The notes under the pieces are model-generated. The model searched no databases, was not told the DNA's origin, and saw only the letters and a program-made list of their open reading frames with translations. 64,000 nt of DNA from Bugulina stolonifera. Its lineage: Eukaryota; Bryozoa; Gymnolaemata; Cheilostomatida; Bugulidae. Positions within the stretch are counted from its first letter, which is position 1. Every line of letters begins with the position of its first letter. This document shows positions 15,201-30,200 of this stretch, piece after piece. Location: NCBI GenBank assembly GCA_935421135.1, contig OW285187.1, forward strand, positions 6,014,001 to 6,078,000, given 5' to 3'. A program made the position numbers and the translations under genes.

Positions 15201-18200
15201 GAGGATCTGCGTCCATCTCCCATCTCTGATACACCATGGAAGGGTGGCCCTGAACCTAAGCAAGTAATCAGAGTCGATTTAGGAGAAACACCTGATGACG
15301 AAACATATGTTGAATCAGTGAGATTGCCTGTCTTAAACAATGTTGAATCCATTGTCCTGAGGCTGCGCGTCAACACCGAGGAGAAGTTCAGCTTTACCAA
15401 AACCATAAAGGTGCTGTTTATACAAATTTTTATGCCCAATCATGTTAATGACTATTTCTAACGGCTCGAAGCAATATGGATTTTGGAAATATTCACAGAT
15501 GCATGTATTTGCTTCACGATAGGCACCATGCTTACAAGCTTCCATCCCTGTTTTGCAGAATCCCAAAGCAGAAAAGGTGTACCCTATAAACGCTTCCGGA
15601 TTTCAATTGGTTGTGGTCTTGAAAAAAGACACGACTCAAGAAGAACCGGTGGAAGCAAAGTTGGAAATCAAGGCCTGTTTCGAGGCTGTTCCAGAAACCA
15701 CCACAGCGCATACTGAAGGTCCCACAACGACTGCTGGCACTGAGGCAACTACTTCCGAAGCGGTGAAATCCACAGGTAGAATTAAATCGCAAACGCCTTT
15801 ACTTCACAAATTTGCATACACACTTGGGTATCTTAACGGATTGGAATTCTGTACTCGTCTAAGTCATTTATGTTGCCATATTCACATCTGCAATGGTGGT
15901 AACAGACGTGCACTCTCACATTCATGAATAGACAGTTATTCTACCGCAGATTGGGCGCGAGTGTATACTACATTGCTACATATTGTTTATGTCCACACTA
16001 ACTCTCTCGGCTCTCAATAGTGAATTAACCTATAACGGGCACAGCTAACTCTCATTCGCTTGAACAGCAAGCCGCTTCCTAATGATGATATACATGCACA
16101 TGATGATGTATATGCACTGGCACAAGCTTTATGTCGAGGGTATTTGGTTAATGCTTGTTGTACTAGTGGAACACATGCACGTTTGCACGCAATTTGCATG
16201 CTGTGAATAGTATGAATTAGCCTGTTCCTTCAACGGGTTGAGCTATTCATAACACTCAAATACCTCGAGTTTAAAGCTGTTCAGTTGACTGTTTTGTGTT
16301 TCCATTAGCAACAACCACTGTTGGCAAAACTACTACACCAACTAAGATACCCACAACTGCCACCACAGCTGCTACCTGTGAGGCCGTAACAGGAATGACC
16401 GATTACCAACTCGTTCCAGTTGACTACATAAAGGTATCTATACAGCTAAAGTGAATCTGATCATTGTCTACCAATTAAGGACTAACGATTGCAAATGCCC
16501 TCTTTCAAACACACATCCCTATAAAGACTGGCTAACAACTTAGTCGCTGTGGGTACATGTGGTGTCTTCTTTTTAGGTCCCTACTGGCTCGGCCGAGGAT
16601 CTGCGTCCATCTCCCATCTCTGATACACCATGGAAGGGTGGCCCTGAACCTAAGCAAGTAATCAGAGTCGATTTAGGAGAAACACCTGATGACGAAACAT
16701 ATGTTGAATCAGTGAGATTGCCTGTCTTAAACAATGTTGAATCCATTGTCCTGAGGCTGCGCGTCAACACCGAGGAGAAGTTCAGCTTTACCAAAACCAT
16801 AAAGGTGCTGTTTATACAAATTTTTATGCCCAATCATGTTAATGACTATTTCTAACGGCTCGAAGCAATATGGATTTTGGAAATATTCACAGATGCATGT
16901 AATTGCTTCACGATAGGCACCATGCTTACAAGCTTCCATCCCTGTTTTGCAGAATCCCAAAGCAGAAAAGGTGTACCCTATAAACGCTTCCGGATTTCAA
17001 CTGGTTGTGGTCTTGAGAAAAGACACGACTCAAGAAGAACCGGTAGAAGCAAAGTTGGAAATCAAAGCCTGTTTCAAGGCTGTTCCAGAAACCACCACAG
17101 CGCATACTGAAGGTCCCACAACGACTGCTGGCACTGAGGCAACTACTTCCGAAGCGGTGAAATCCACAGGTAGAATTAAATCGCAAACGCCTTTACTTCA
17201 CAAATTTGCATACACACTTGGGTATCTTAACGGATTGGAATTCTGTACTCGTCTAAGTCATTTATGTTGCCATATTCACATCTGCAATGGTGGTAACAGA
17301 CGTGCACTCTCACATTTATGAATAGACAGTTATTCTACCGCAGATTGGGCGCAAGTGTATACTACATTGCTACATATTATTTATGTCCACACTAACTCTC
17401 TCGGCTCTCAATAATGAATTAACCTATAACTGGCACAGCTAACTCTCATTCGCTTGAACATCAAGCCGCTTCCTGATGATGATATACATGCACATGATGA
17501 TGTATATGCACTGGCACAAGCTTTATGTCGAGGGTATTTGGTTAATGCTTGTTGTACTAGTGGAACACATGCACGTTTGCACGCAATTTGCATGCTGTGA
17601 ATAGTATGAGTTAGCCTGTTCCTTCAACGGGTTGAGCTATTCATAACACTCAAATACCTCGAGTTTAAAGCTGTTCAGTTGACTGTTTTGTGTTTCCATT
17701 AGCAACAACCACTGTTGGCAAAACTACTACACCAACTAAGATACCCACAACTGCCACCACAGCTGCTACCTGTGAGGCCGTAACAGGAATGACCGATTAC
17801 CAACTCGTTCCAGTTGACTACATAAAGGTATCTATACAGCTAAAGTGAATCTGATCATTGTCTACCAATTAAGGACTAACGATTGCAAATGCCCTCTTTC
17901 AAACATACATCCCTATAAAGACTGGCTAACAACTTAGTCGCTGTGGGTACATGTGGTGTCTTCTTTTTAGGTCCCTACTGGCTCGGCCGAGGATCTGCGT
18001 CCATCTCCCATCTCTGATACACCATGGAAGGGTGGCCCTGAACCTAAGCAAGTAATCAGAGTCGATTTAGGAGAAACACCTGATGACGAAACATATGTTG
18101 AATCAGTGAGATTGCCTGTCTTAAACAATGTTGAATCCATTGTCCTGAGGCTGCGCGTCAACACCGAGGAGAAGTTCAGCTTTACCAAAACCATAAAGGT

Positions 18201-21200
18201 GCTGTTTATACAAATTTTTATGCCCAATCATGTTAATGACTATTTCTAACGGCTCGAAGCAATATGGATTTTGGAAATATTCACAGATGCATGTAATTGC
18301 TTCACGATAGGCACCATGCTTACAAGCTTCCATCCCTGTTTTGCAGAATCCCAAAGCAGAAAAGGTGTACCCTATAAACGCTTCCGGATTTCAACTGGTT
18401 GTGGTCTTGAGAAAAGACACGACTCAAGAAGAACCGGTAGAAGCAAAGTTGGAAATCAAAGCCTGTTTCAAGGCTGTTCCAGAAACCACCACAGCGCATA
18501 CTGAAGGTCCCACAACGACTGCTGGCACTGAGGCAACTACTTCCGAAGCGGTGAAATCCACAGGTAGAATTAAATCGCAAACGCCTTTACTTCACAAATT
18601 TGCATACACACTTGGGTATCTTAACGGATTGGAATTCTGTACTCGTCTAAGTCATTTATGTTGCCATATTCACATCTGCAATGGTGGTAACAGACGTGCA
18701 CTCTCACATTTATGAATAGACAGTTATTCTACCGCAGATTGGGCGCAAGTGTATACTACATTGCTACATATTATTTATGTCCACACTAACTCTCTCGGCT
18801 CTCAATAATGAATTAACCTATAACTGGCACAGCTAACTCTCATTCGCTTGAACATCAAGCCGCTTCCTGATGATGATATACATGCACATGATGATGTATA
18901 TGCACTGGCACAAGCTTTATGTCGAGGGTATTTGGTTAATGCTTGTTGTACTAGTGGAACACATGCACGTTTGCACGCAATTTGCATGCTGTGAATAGTA
19001 TGAGTTAGCCTGTTCCTTCAACGGGTTGAGCTATTCATAACACTCAAATACCTCGAGTTTAAAGCTGTTCAGTTGACTGTTTTGTGTTTCCATTAGCAAC
19101 AACCACTGTTGGCAAAACTACTACACCAACTAAGATACCCACAACTGCCACCACAGCTGCTACCTGTGAGGCCGTAACAGGAATGACCGATTACCAACTC
19201 GTTCCAGTTGACTACATAAAGGTATCTATACAGCTAAAGTGAATCTGATCATTGTCTACCAATTAAGGACTAACGATTGCAAATGCCCTCTTTCAAACAT
19301 ACATCCCTATAAAGACTGGCTAACAACTTAGTCGCTGTGGGTACATGTGGTGTCTTCTTTTTAGGTCCCTACTGGCTCGGCCGAGGATCTGCGTCCATCT
19401 CCCATCTCTGATACACCATGGAAGGGTGGCCCTGAACCTAAGCAAGTAATCAGAGTCGATTTAGGAGAAACACCTGATGACGAAACATATGTTGAATCAG
19501 TGAGATTGCCTGTCTTAAACAATGTTGAATCCATTGTCCTGAGGCTGCGCGTCAACACCGAGGAGAAGTTCAGCTTTACCAAAACCATAAAGGTGCTGTT
19601 TATACAAATTTTTATGCCCAATCATGTTAATGACTATTTCTAACGGCTCGAAGCAATATGGATTTTGGAAATATTCACAGATGCATGTAATTGCTTCACG
19701 ATAGGCACCATGCTTACAAGCTTCCATCCCTGTTTTGCAGAATCCCAAAGCAGAAAAGGTGTACCCTATAAACGCTTCCGGATTTCAACTGGTTGTGGTC
19801 TTGAGAAAAGACACGACTCAAGAAGAACCGGTAGAAGCAAAGTTGGAAATCAAAGCCTGTTTCAAGGCTGTTCCAGAAACCACCACAGCGCATACTGAAG
19901 GTCCCACAACGACTGCTGGCACTGAGGCAACTACTTCCGAAGCGGTGAAATCCACAGGTAGAATTAAATCGCAAACGCCTTTACTTCACAAATTTGCATA
20001 CACACTTGGGTATCTTAACGGATTGGAATTCTGTACTCGTCTAAGTCATTTATGTTGCCATATTCACATCTGCAATGGTGGTAACACACGTGCACTCTCA
20101 CATTTATGAATAGACAGTTATTCTACCGCAGATTGGGCGCAAGTGTATACTACATTGCTACATATTATTTATGTCCACACTAACTCTCTCGGCTCTCAAT
20201 AATGAATTAACCTATAACTGGCACAGCTACCTCTCATTCGCTTGAATATCAAGCCGCTTCCTGATGATGATATACATGCACATGATGATGTATATGCACT
20301 GGCACAAGCTTTATGTCGAGGGTATTTGCTTAATGCTTGTTCTACTAGTGGAACACATGCACGTTTGCACGCAATTTGCATGCTGTGAATAGTATGAGTT
20401 AGCCTGTTCCTACAACGGGTTGAGCTATTCATAACACTCAAATACCTCGAGTTTAAAGCTGTTCAGTTGACTGTTTTGTGTTTCTTTTAGCAACAACCAC
20501 TGTTGGCAAAACCACTACACCAACTAGGATACCCACTACTGCCACCACAGCTGCTACCTGTGAAGTCGTAACAGGAATGACCGATTACCAACTCGTTCCA
20601 GTTGACTACATAAAGGTATCTATGCAGCTAAAAGCAACCTGATCATTGTCTACCAATTAAGGACTTACGATTGCAAATGCCCTCTTTCAAACACACATCC
20701 CTATAAAGACTGGCTAACAACTTAGTCGCTGTGGGTACATGTGGTGTCTTCTTTTTAGGTCCCTACTGGCTCGGCCGAGGATCTGCGTCCATCTCCCATC
20801 TCTGATACACCATGGAAGGGTGGCCCTGAACCTAAGCAAGTAATCAGAGTCGATTTAGGAGAAACACCTGATGACAAAACATATGTTGAATCAGTGAGAT
20901 TGCCTGTCTTAAACAATGTTGAATCCATTGTCCTGAGGCTGCGCGTCAACACCGAGGAGAAGTTCAGCTTTACCAAAACCATAAAGGTGCTGTTTATACA
21001 AATTTTTATGCCCAATCATGTTGATGACTATTTCTAACGGCTCCAAGCAATATGGATTTTGGAAATAGTCACAGATGCATGTAATTGCTTCACGATAGGC
21101 ACCATGCTTACAAGCTTCCATCCCTGTTTTGCAGAATCCCAAAGCAGAAAAGGTGTACCCTATAAACGCTTCCGGATTTCAATTGGTTGTGGTCTTGAAA

Positions 21201-24200
21201 AAAGACACGACTCAAGAAGAACCGGTGGAAGCAAAGTTGGAAATCAAGGCCTGTTTCGAGGCTGTTCCAGAAACCACCACAGCGCATACTGAAGGTCCCA
21301 CAACGACTGCTGGCACTGAGGCAACTACTTCCGAAGCGGTGAAATCCACAGGTAGAATTAAATCGCAAACGCGTTTACTTCACAAAATTGCATACACACA
21401 TGGATATCTCAACGGATTGAAATTCTATACCCGGCTAAGCCATTTATGTTGCCAAAGTCACATCTGCAATGGTGGTAACAGACGTGCACTCTCACATTCA
21501 TGAATAGACAGTTATTCTACCGCAGATTGGGCGCAAGTGCATACTACATTGCTACATATTATTTATGTCCACACTAACTCTCTCGGCTCTGAATAATGAA
21601 TTAACCTATAACTGGCACAGCTAACTCTCATTCGCTTGAACAGCAAGCCGCTTCCTGATGATGATATACATGCACATGATGATGTACATGCACTGGCACA
21701 AGCTTTATGTCGAGGGTATTTGGTTATTGCTTGTTGTACTAGTGGAACACATGCACGTTTGCACGCAATTTGCATGCTGTGAATAGTATGAGTTAGCCTG
21801 TTCCTTCAACGGGTTGAGCTATTCATAACACTCAAATACCTCGAGTTTAAAGCTGTTCAGTTGACTGTTTTGTGTTTCCTTTAGCAACAACCACTGTTGG
21901 CAAAACTACTACACCAACTAAGATACCCACAACTGCCACCACAGCTGCTACCTGTGAAGCCGTAACAGGAATGACCGATTACCAACTCGTTCCAGTTGAC
22001 TACATAAAGGTATCTATACAGCTAAAAGCAATCTGATCATTGTCTACCAATTAAGGACTAACGATTGCAAATGCCCTCTTTCAAACACACATCCCTATAA
22101 AGACTGGCTAACAACTTAGTCGCTGTGGGTACATGTGGTGTCTTCTTTTTAGGTCCCTACTGGCTCGGCCGAGGATCTGCGTCCATCTCCCATCTCTGAT
22201 ACACCATGGAAGGGTGGCCCTGAACCTAAGCAAGTAATCAGAGTCGATTTAGGAGAAACACCTGATGACGAAACATATGTTGAATCAGTGAGATTGCCTG
22301 TCTTAAACAATGTTGAATCCATTGTCCTGAGGCTGCGCGTCAACACCGAGGAGAAGTTCAGCTTTACCAAAACCATAAAGGTGCTGTTTATACAAATTTT
22401 TATGCCCAATCATGTTGATGACTATTTCTAACGGCTCCAAGCAATATGGATTTTGGAAATAGTCACAGATGCATGTAATTGCTTCACGATAGGCACCATG
22501 CTTACAAGCTTCCATCCCTGTTTTGCAGAATCCCAAAGCAGAAAAGGTGTACCCTATAAACGCTTCCGGATTTCAATTGGTTGTGGTCTTGAAAAAAGAC
22601 ACGACTCAAGAAGAACCGGTGGAAGCAAAGTTGGAAATCAAGGCCTGTTTCGAGGCTGTTCCAGAAACCACCACAGCGCATACTGAAGGTCCCACAACGA
22701 CTGCTGGCACTGAGGCAACTACTTCCGAAGCGGTGAAATCCACAGGTAGAATTAAATCGCAAACGCCTTTACTTCACAAAATTGCATACACACTTGGGTA
22801 TCTTAACGGATTGGAATTCTATACCCGGCTAAGTCATTTATGTTGCCAAAGTCACATCTGCAATGGTGGTAACAGACGTGCACTCTCACATTCATGAATA
22901 GACAGTTATTCTACCGCAGATTGGGCGCAAGTGTATACTACATTGCTACATATTGTTTATGTCCACACTAACTCTCTCGGCTCTCAATAGTGAATTAACC
23001 TATAACGGGCACAGCTAACTCTCATTCGCTTGAACAGCAAGCCGCTTCCTGATGATGATATACATGCACATGATGATGTATATGCACTGGCACAAGCTTT
23101 ATGTCGAGGGTATTTGGTTAATGCTTGTTTTACTAGTGGAACACATGCACGTTTGCACGCAATTTGCATGCTGTGAATAGTATGAGTTAGCCTGTTCCTT
23201 CAACGGGTTGAGCTATTCATAACACTCAAATACCTCGAGTTTAAAGCTGTTCAGTTGACTGTTTTGTGTTTCCTTTAGCAACAACCACTGTTGGCAAAAC
23301 TACTACACCAACTAAGATACCCACAACTGCCACCACAGCTGCTACCTGTGAGGCCGTAACAGGAATGACCGATTACCAACTCGTTCCAGTTGACTACATA
23401 AAGGTATCTATACAGCTACAGTGAATCTGATCATTGTCTACCAATTAAGGACTAACGATTGCAAATGCCCTCTTTCAAACACACATCCCTATAAAGACTG
23501 GCTAACAACTTAGTCGCTGTGGGTACATGTGGTGTCTTCTTTTTAGGTCCCTACTGGCTCGGCCGAGGATCTGCGTCCATCTCCCATCTCTGATACACCA
23601 TGGAAGGGTGGCCCTGAACCTAAGCAAGTAATCAGAGTCGATTTAGGAGAAACACCTGATGACGAAACATATGTTGAATCAGTGAGATTGCCTGTCTTAA
23701 ACAATGTTGAATCCATTGTCCTGAGGCTGCGCGTCAACACCGAGGAGAAGTTCAGCTTTACCAAAACCATAAAGGTGCTGTTTATACAAATTTTTATGCC
23801 CAATCATGTTAATGACTATTTCTAACGGCTCGAAGCAATATGGATTTTGGAAATATTCACAGATGCATGTATTTGCTTCACGATAGGCACCATGCTTACA
23901 AGCTTCCATCCCTGTTTTGCAGAATCCCAAAGCAGAAAAGGTGTACCCTATAAACGCTTCCGGATTTCAATTGGTTGTGGTCTTGAGAAAAGACACGGCT
24001 CAAGAAGAACCGGTAGAAGCAAAGTTGGAAATCAAAGCCTGTTTCAAGGCTGTTCCAGAAACCACCACAGCGCATACTGAAGGTCCCACAACGACTGCTG
24101 GCACTGAGGCAACTACTTCCGAAGCGGTGAAATCCACAGGTAGAATTAAATCGCAAACGCCTTTACTTCACAAAATTGCATACACACTTGGGTATCTTAA

Positions 24201-27200
24201 CGGATTGGAATTCTATACTCGTCTAAGTCATTTATGTTGCCATATTCACATCTGCAATGGTGGTAGCAGACGTCCCCTCTCACATTCATGAATAGACAGT
24301 TATTCTACCGCCGATCGGGCGCAAGTGTATACTACATTGCTACATATTATTTATGTCCACACTAACTCTCTCGGCTCTCAATAATGAATTAACCTATAAC
24401 TGGCACAGCTACCTCTCATTCGCTTGAACATCAAGCCGCTTCCTGATGATGATATACATGCACATGATGATGTATATGCACTGGCACAAGCTTTATGTCG
24501 AGGGTATTTGCTTAATGCTTGTTCTACTAGTGGAACACATGCACGTTTGCACGCAATTTGCATGCTGTGAATAGTATGAGTTAGCCTGTTCCTTCAACGG
24601 GTTGAGCTATTCATAACACTCAAATACCTCGAGTTTAAAGCGGTTCAGTTGACTGTTTTGTGTTTCTTTTAGCAACAACCACTGTTGGCAAAACCACTAC
24701 ACCAACTAGGATACCCACTACTGCCACCACAGCTGCTACCTGTGAAGTCGTAACAGGAATGACCGATTACCAACTCGTTCCAGTTGACTACATAAAGGTA
24801 TCTATGCAGCTAAAAGCAACCTGATCATTGTCTACCAATTAAGGACTTACGATTGCAAATGCCCTCTTTCAAACACACATCCCTATAAAGACTGGCTAAC
24901 AACTTAGTCGCTGTGGGTACATGTGGTGTCTTCTTTTTAGGTCCCTACTGGCTCGGCCGAGGATCTGCGTCCATCTCCCATCTCTGATACACCATGGAAG
25001 GGTGGCCCTGAACCTAAGCAAGTAATCAGAGTCGATTTAGGAGAAACACCTGATGACGAAACATATGTTGAATCAGTGAGATTGCCTGTCTTAAACAATG
25101 TTGAATCCATTGTCCTGAGGCTGCGCGTCAACACCGAGGAGAAGTTCAGCTTTACCAAAACCATAAAGGTGCTGTTTATACAAATTTTTATGCCCAATCA
25201 TGTTGATGACTATTTCTAACGGCTCCAAGCAATATGGATTTTGGAAATAGTCACAGATGCATGTAATTGCTTCACGATAGGCACCATGCTTACAAGCTTC
25301 CATCCCTGTTTTGCAGAATCCCAAAGCAGAAAAGGTGTACCCTATAAACGCTTCCGGATTTCAATTGGTTGTGGTCTTGAAAAAAGACACGACTCAAGAA
25401 GAACCGGTGGAAGCAAAGTTGGAAATCAAGGCCTGTTTCGAGGCTGTTCCAGAAACCACCACAGCGCAGACTGAAGGTCCCACAACGACTGCTGGCACTG
25501 AGGCAACTACTTCCGAAGCGGTGAAATCCACAGGTAGAATTAAATCGCAAACGCGTTTACTTCACAAAATTGCATACACACTTGGGTATCTTAACGGATT
25601 GGAATTCTATACCCGGCTAAGTCATTTATGTTGCCAAAGTCACATCTGCAATGGTGGTAACAGACGTGCACTCTCACATTCATGAATAGACAGTTATTCT
25701 ACCGCAGATTGGGCGCAAGTGTATACTACATTGCTACATATTGTTTATGTCCACACTAACTCTCTCGGCTCTCAATAGTGAATTAACCTATAACGGGCAC
25801 AGCTAACTCTCATTCGCTTGAACAGCAAGCCGCTTCCTAATGATGATATACATGCACATGATGATGTATATGCACTGGCACAAGCTTTATGTCGAGGGTA
25901 TTTGGTTAATGCTTGTTTTACTAGTGGAACACATGCACGTTTGCACGCAATTTGCATGCTGTGAATAGTATGAGTTAGCCTGTTCCTTCAACGGGTTGAG
26001 CTATTCATAACACTCAAATACCTCGAGTTTAAAGCTGTTCAGTTGACTGTTTTGTGTTTCCTTTAGCAACAACCACTGTTGGCAAAACTACTACACCAAC
26101 TAAGATACCCACAACTGCCACCACAGCTGCTACCTGTGAGGCCGTAACAGGAATGACCGATTACCAACTCGTTCCAGTTGACTACATAAAGGTATCTATA
26201 CAGCTACAGTGAATCTGATCATTGTCTACCAATTAAGGACTAACGATTGCAAATGCCCTCTTTCAAACACACATCCCTATAAAGACTGGCTAACAACTTA
26301 GTCGCTGTGGGTACATGTGGTGTCTTCTTTTTAGGTCCCTACTGGCTCGGCCGAGGATCTGCGTCCATCTCCCATCTCTGATACACCATGGAAGGGTGGC
26401 CCTGAACCTAAGCAAGTAATCAGAGTCGATTTAGGAGAAACACCTGATGACGAAACATATGTTGAATCAGTGAGATTGCCTGTCTTAAACAATGTTGAAT
26501 CCATTGTCCTGAGGCTGCGCGTCAACACCGAGGAGAAGTTCAGCTTTACCAAAACCATAAAGGTGCTGTTTATACAAATTTTTATGCCCAATCATGTTAA
26601 TGACTATTTCTAACGGCTCCAAGCAATATGGATTTTGGAAATGTTCACAGATGCATGTATTTGCTTCACGATAGGCACCATGCTTACAAGCTTCCATCCC
26701 TGTTTTGCAGAATCCCAAAGCAGAAAAGGTGTACCCTATAAACGCTTCCGGATTTCAATTGGTTGTGGTCTTGAGAAAAGACACGGCTCAAGAAGAACCG
26801 GTAGAAGCAAAGTTGGAAATCAAAGCCTGTTTCAAGGCTGTTCCAGAAACCACCACAGCGCATACTGAAGGTCCCACAACAACTGCTGGCACTGAGGCAA
26901 CTACTTCCGAAGCAGTGAAATCCACAGGTAGAATTAAATCGCAAACGCGTTTACTTCACAAAATTGCATACACACATGGATATCTCAACGGATTGAAATT
27001 CTATACCCGGCTAAGCCATTTATGTTGCCAAAGTCACATCTGCAATGGTGGTAACAGACGTGCACTCTCACATTCATGAATAGACAGTTATTCTACCGCA
27101 GATTGGGCGCAAGTGCATACTACATTGCTACATATTATTTATGTCCACACTAACTCTCTCGGCTCTGAATAATGAATTAACCTATAACTGGCACAGCTAA

Positions 27201-30200
27201 CTCTCATTCGCTTGAACAGCAAGCCGCTTCCTGATGATGATATACATGCACATGATGATGTACATGCACTGGCACAAGCTTTATGTCGAGGGTATTTGGT
27301 TATTGCTTGTTGTACTAGTGGAACACATGCACGTTTGCACGCAATTTGCATGCTGTGAATAGTATGAGTTAGCCTGTTCCTTCAACGGGTTGAGCTATTC
27401 ATAACACTCAAATACCTCGAGTTTAAAGCTGTTCAGTTGACTGTTTTGTGTTTCCTTTAGCAACAACCACTGTTGGCAAAACTACTACACCAACTAAGAT
27501 ACCCACAACTGCCACCACAGCTGCTACCTGTGAAGCTGTAACAGGAATGACCGATTACCAACTCGTTCCAGTTGACTACATAAAGGTATCTATACAGCTA
27601 AAAGCAATCTGATCATTGTCTACCAATTAAGGACTAACGATTGCAAATGCCCTCTTTCAAACACACATCCCTATAAAGACTGGCTAACAACTTAGTCGCT
27701 GTGGGTACATGTGGTGTCTTCTTTTTAGGTCCCTACTGGCTCGGCCGAGGATCTGCGTCCATCTCCCATCTCTGATACACCATGGAAGGGTGGCCCTGAA
27801 CCTAAGCAAGTAATCAGAGTCGATTTAGGAGAAACACCTGATGACGAAACATATGTTGAATCAGTGAGATTGCCTGTCTTAAACAATGTTGAATCCATTG
27901 TCCTGAGGCTGCGCGTCAACACCGAGGAGAAGTTCAGCTTTACCAAAACCATAAAGGTGCTGTTTATACAAATTTTTATGCCCAATCATGTTGATGACTA
28001 TTTCTAACGGCTCCAAGCAATATGGATTTTGGAAATAGTCACAGATGCATGTAATTGCTTCACGATAGGCACCATGCTTACAAGCTTCCATCTCTGTTTT
28101 GCAGAATCCCAAAGCAGAAAAGGTGTACCCTATAAACGCTTCCGGATTTCAATTGGTTGTGGTCTTGAAAAAAGACACGACTCAAGAAGAACCGGTGGAA
28201 GCAAAGTTGGAAATCAAGGCCTGTTTCGAGGCTGTTCCAGAAACCACCACAGCGCATACTGAAGGTCCCACAACGACTGCTGGCACTGAGGCAACTACTT
28301 CCGAAGCGGTGAAATCCACAGGTAGAATTAAATCGCAAACGCGTTTACTTCACAAAATTGCATACACACTTGGGTATCTTAACGGATTGGAATTCTATAC
28401 CCGGCTAAGTCATTTATGTTGCCAAAGTCACATCTGCAATGGTGGTAACAGACGTGCACTCTCACATTCATGAATAGACAGTTATTCTACCGCAGATTGG
28501 GCGCAAGTGTATACTACATTGCTACATATTGTTTATGTCCACACTAACTCTCTCGGCTCTCAATAGTGAATTAACCTATAACGGGCACAGCTAACTCTCA
28601 TTCGCTTGAACATCAAGCCGCTTCCTGATGATGATATACATGCACATGATGATGTATATGCACTGGCACAAGCTTTATGTCGAGGGTATTTGGTTAATGC
28701 TTGTTTTACTAGTGGAACACATGCACGTTTGCACGCAATTTGCATGCTGTGAATAGTATGAGTTAGCCTGTTCCTTCAACGGGTTGAGCTATTCATAACA
28801 CTCAAATACCTCGAGTTTAAAGCTGTTCAGTTGACTGTTTTGTGTTTCCTTTAGCAACAACCACTGTTGGCAAAACTACTACACCAACTAAGATACCCAC
28901 AACTGCCACCACAGCTGCTACCTGTGAGGCCGTAACAGGAATGACCGATTACCAACTCGTTCCAGTTGACTACATAAAGGTATCTATACAGCTACAGTGA
29001 ATCTGATCATTGTCTACCAATTAAGGACTAACGATTGCAAATGCCCTCTTTCAAACACACATCCCTATAAAGACTGGCTAACAACTTAGTCGCTGTGGGT
29101 ACATGTGGTGTCTTCTTTTTAGGTCCCTACTGGCTCGGCCGAGGATCTGCGTCCATCTCCCATCTCTGATACACCATGGAAGGGTGGCCCTGAACCTAAG
29201 CAAGTAATCAGAGTCGATTTAGGAGAAACACCTGATGACGAAACATATGTTGAATCAGTGAGATTGCCTGTCTTAAACAATGTTGAATCCATTGTCCTGA
29301 GGCTGCGCGTCAACACCGAGGAGAAGTTCAGCTTTACCAAAACCATAAAGGTGCTGTTTATACAAATTTTTATGCCCAATCATGTTAATGACTATTTCTA
29401 ACGGCTCGAAGCAATATGGATTTTGGAAATATTCACAGATGCATGTAATTGCTTCACGATAGGCACCATGCTTACAAGCTTCCATCCCTGTTTTGCAGAA
29501 TCCCAAAGCAGAAAAGGTGTACCCTATAAACGCTTCCGGATTTCAATTGGTTGTGGTCTTGAGAAAAGACACGGCTCAAGAAGAACCGGTAGAAGCAAAG
29601 TTGGAAATCAAAGCCTGTTTCAAGGCTGTTCCAGAAACCACCACAGCGCATACTGAAGGTCCCACAACGACTGCTGGCACTGAGGCAACTACTTCCGAAG
29701 CGGTGAAATCCACAGGTAGAATTAAATCGCAAACGCCTTTACTTCACAAAATTGCATACACACTTGGGTATCTTAACGGATTGGAATTCTATACTCGTCT
29801 AAGTCATTTATGTTGCCATATTCACATCTGCAATGGTGGTAGCAGACGTCCCCTCTCACATTCATGAATAGACAGTTATTCTACCGCCGATTGGGCGCAA
29901 GTGTATACTACATTGCTACATATTATTTATGTCCACACTAACTCTCTCGGCTCTCAATAATGAATTAACCTATAACTGGCACAGCTACCTCTCATTCGCT
30001 TGAACATCAAGCCGCTTCCTGATGATGATATACATGCACATGATGATGTATATGCACTGGCACAAGCTTTATGTCGAGGGTATTTGCTTAATGCTTGTTC
30101 TACTAGTGGAACACATGCACGTTTGCACGCAATTTGCATGCTGTGAATAGTATGAGTTAGCCTGTTCCTACAACGGGTTGAGCTATTCATAACACTCAAA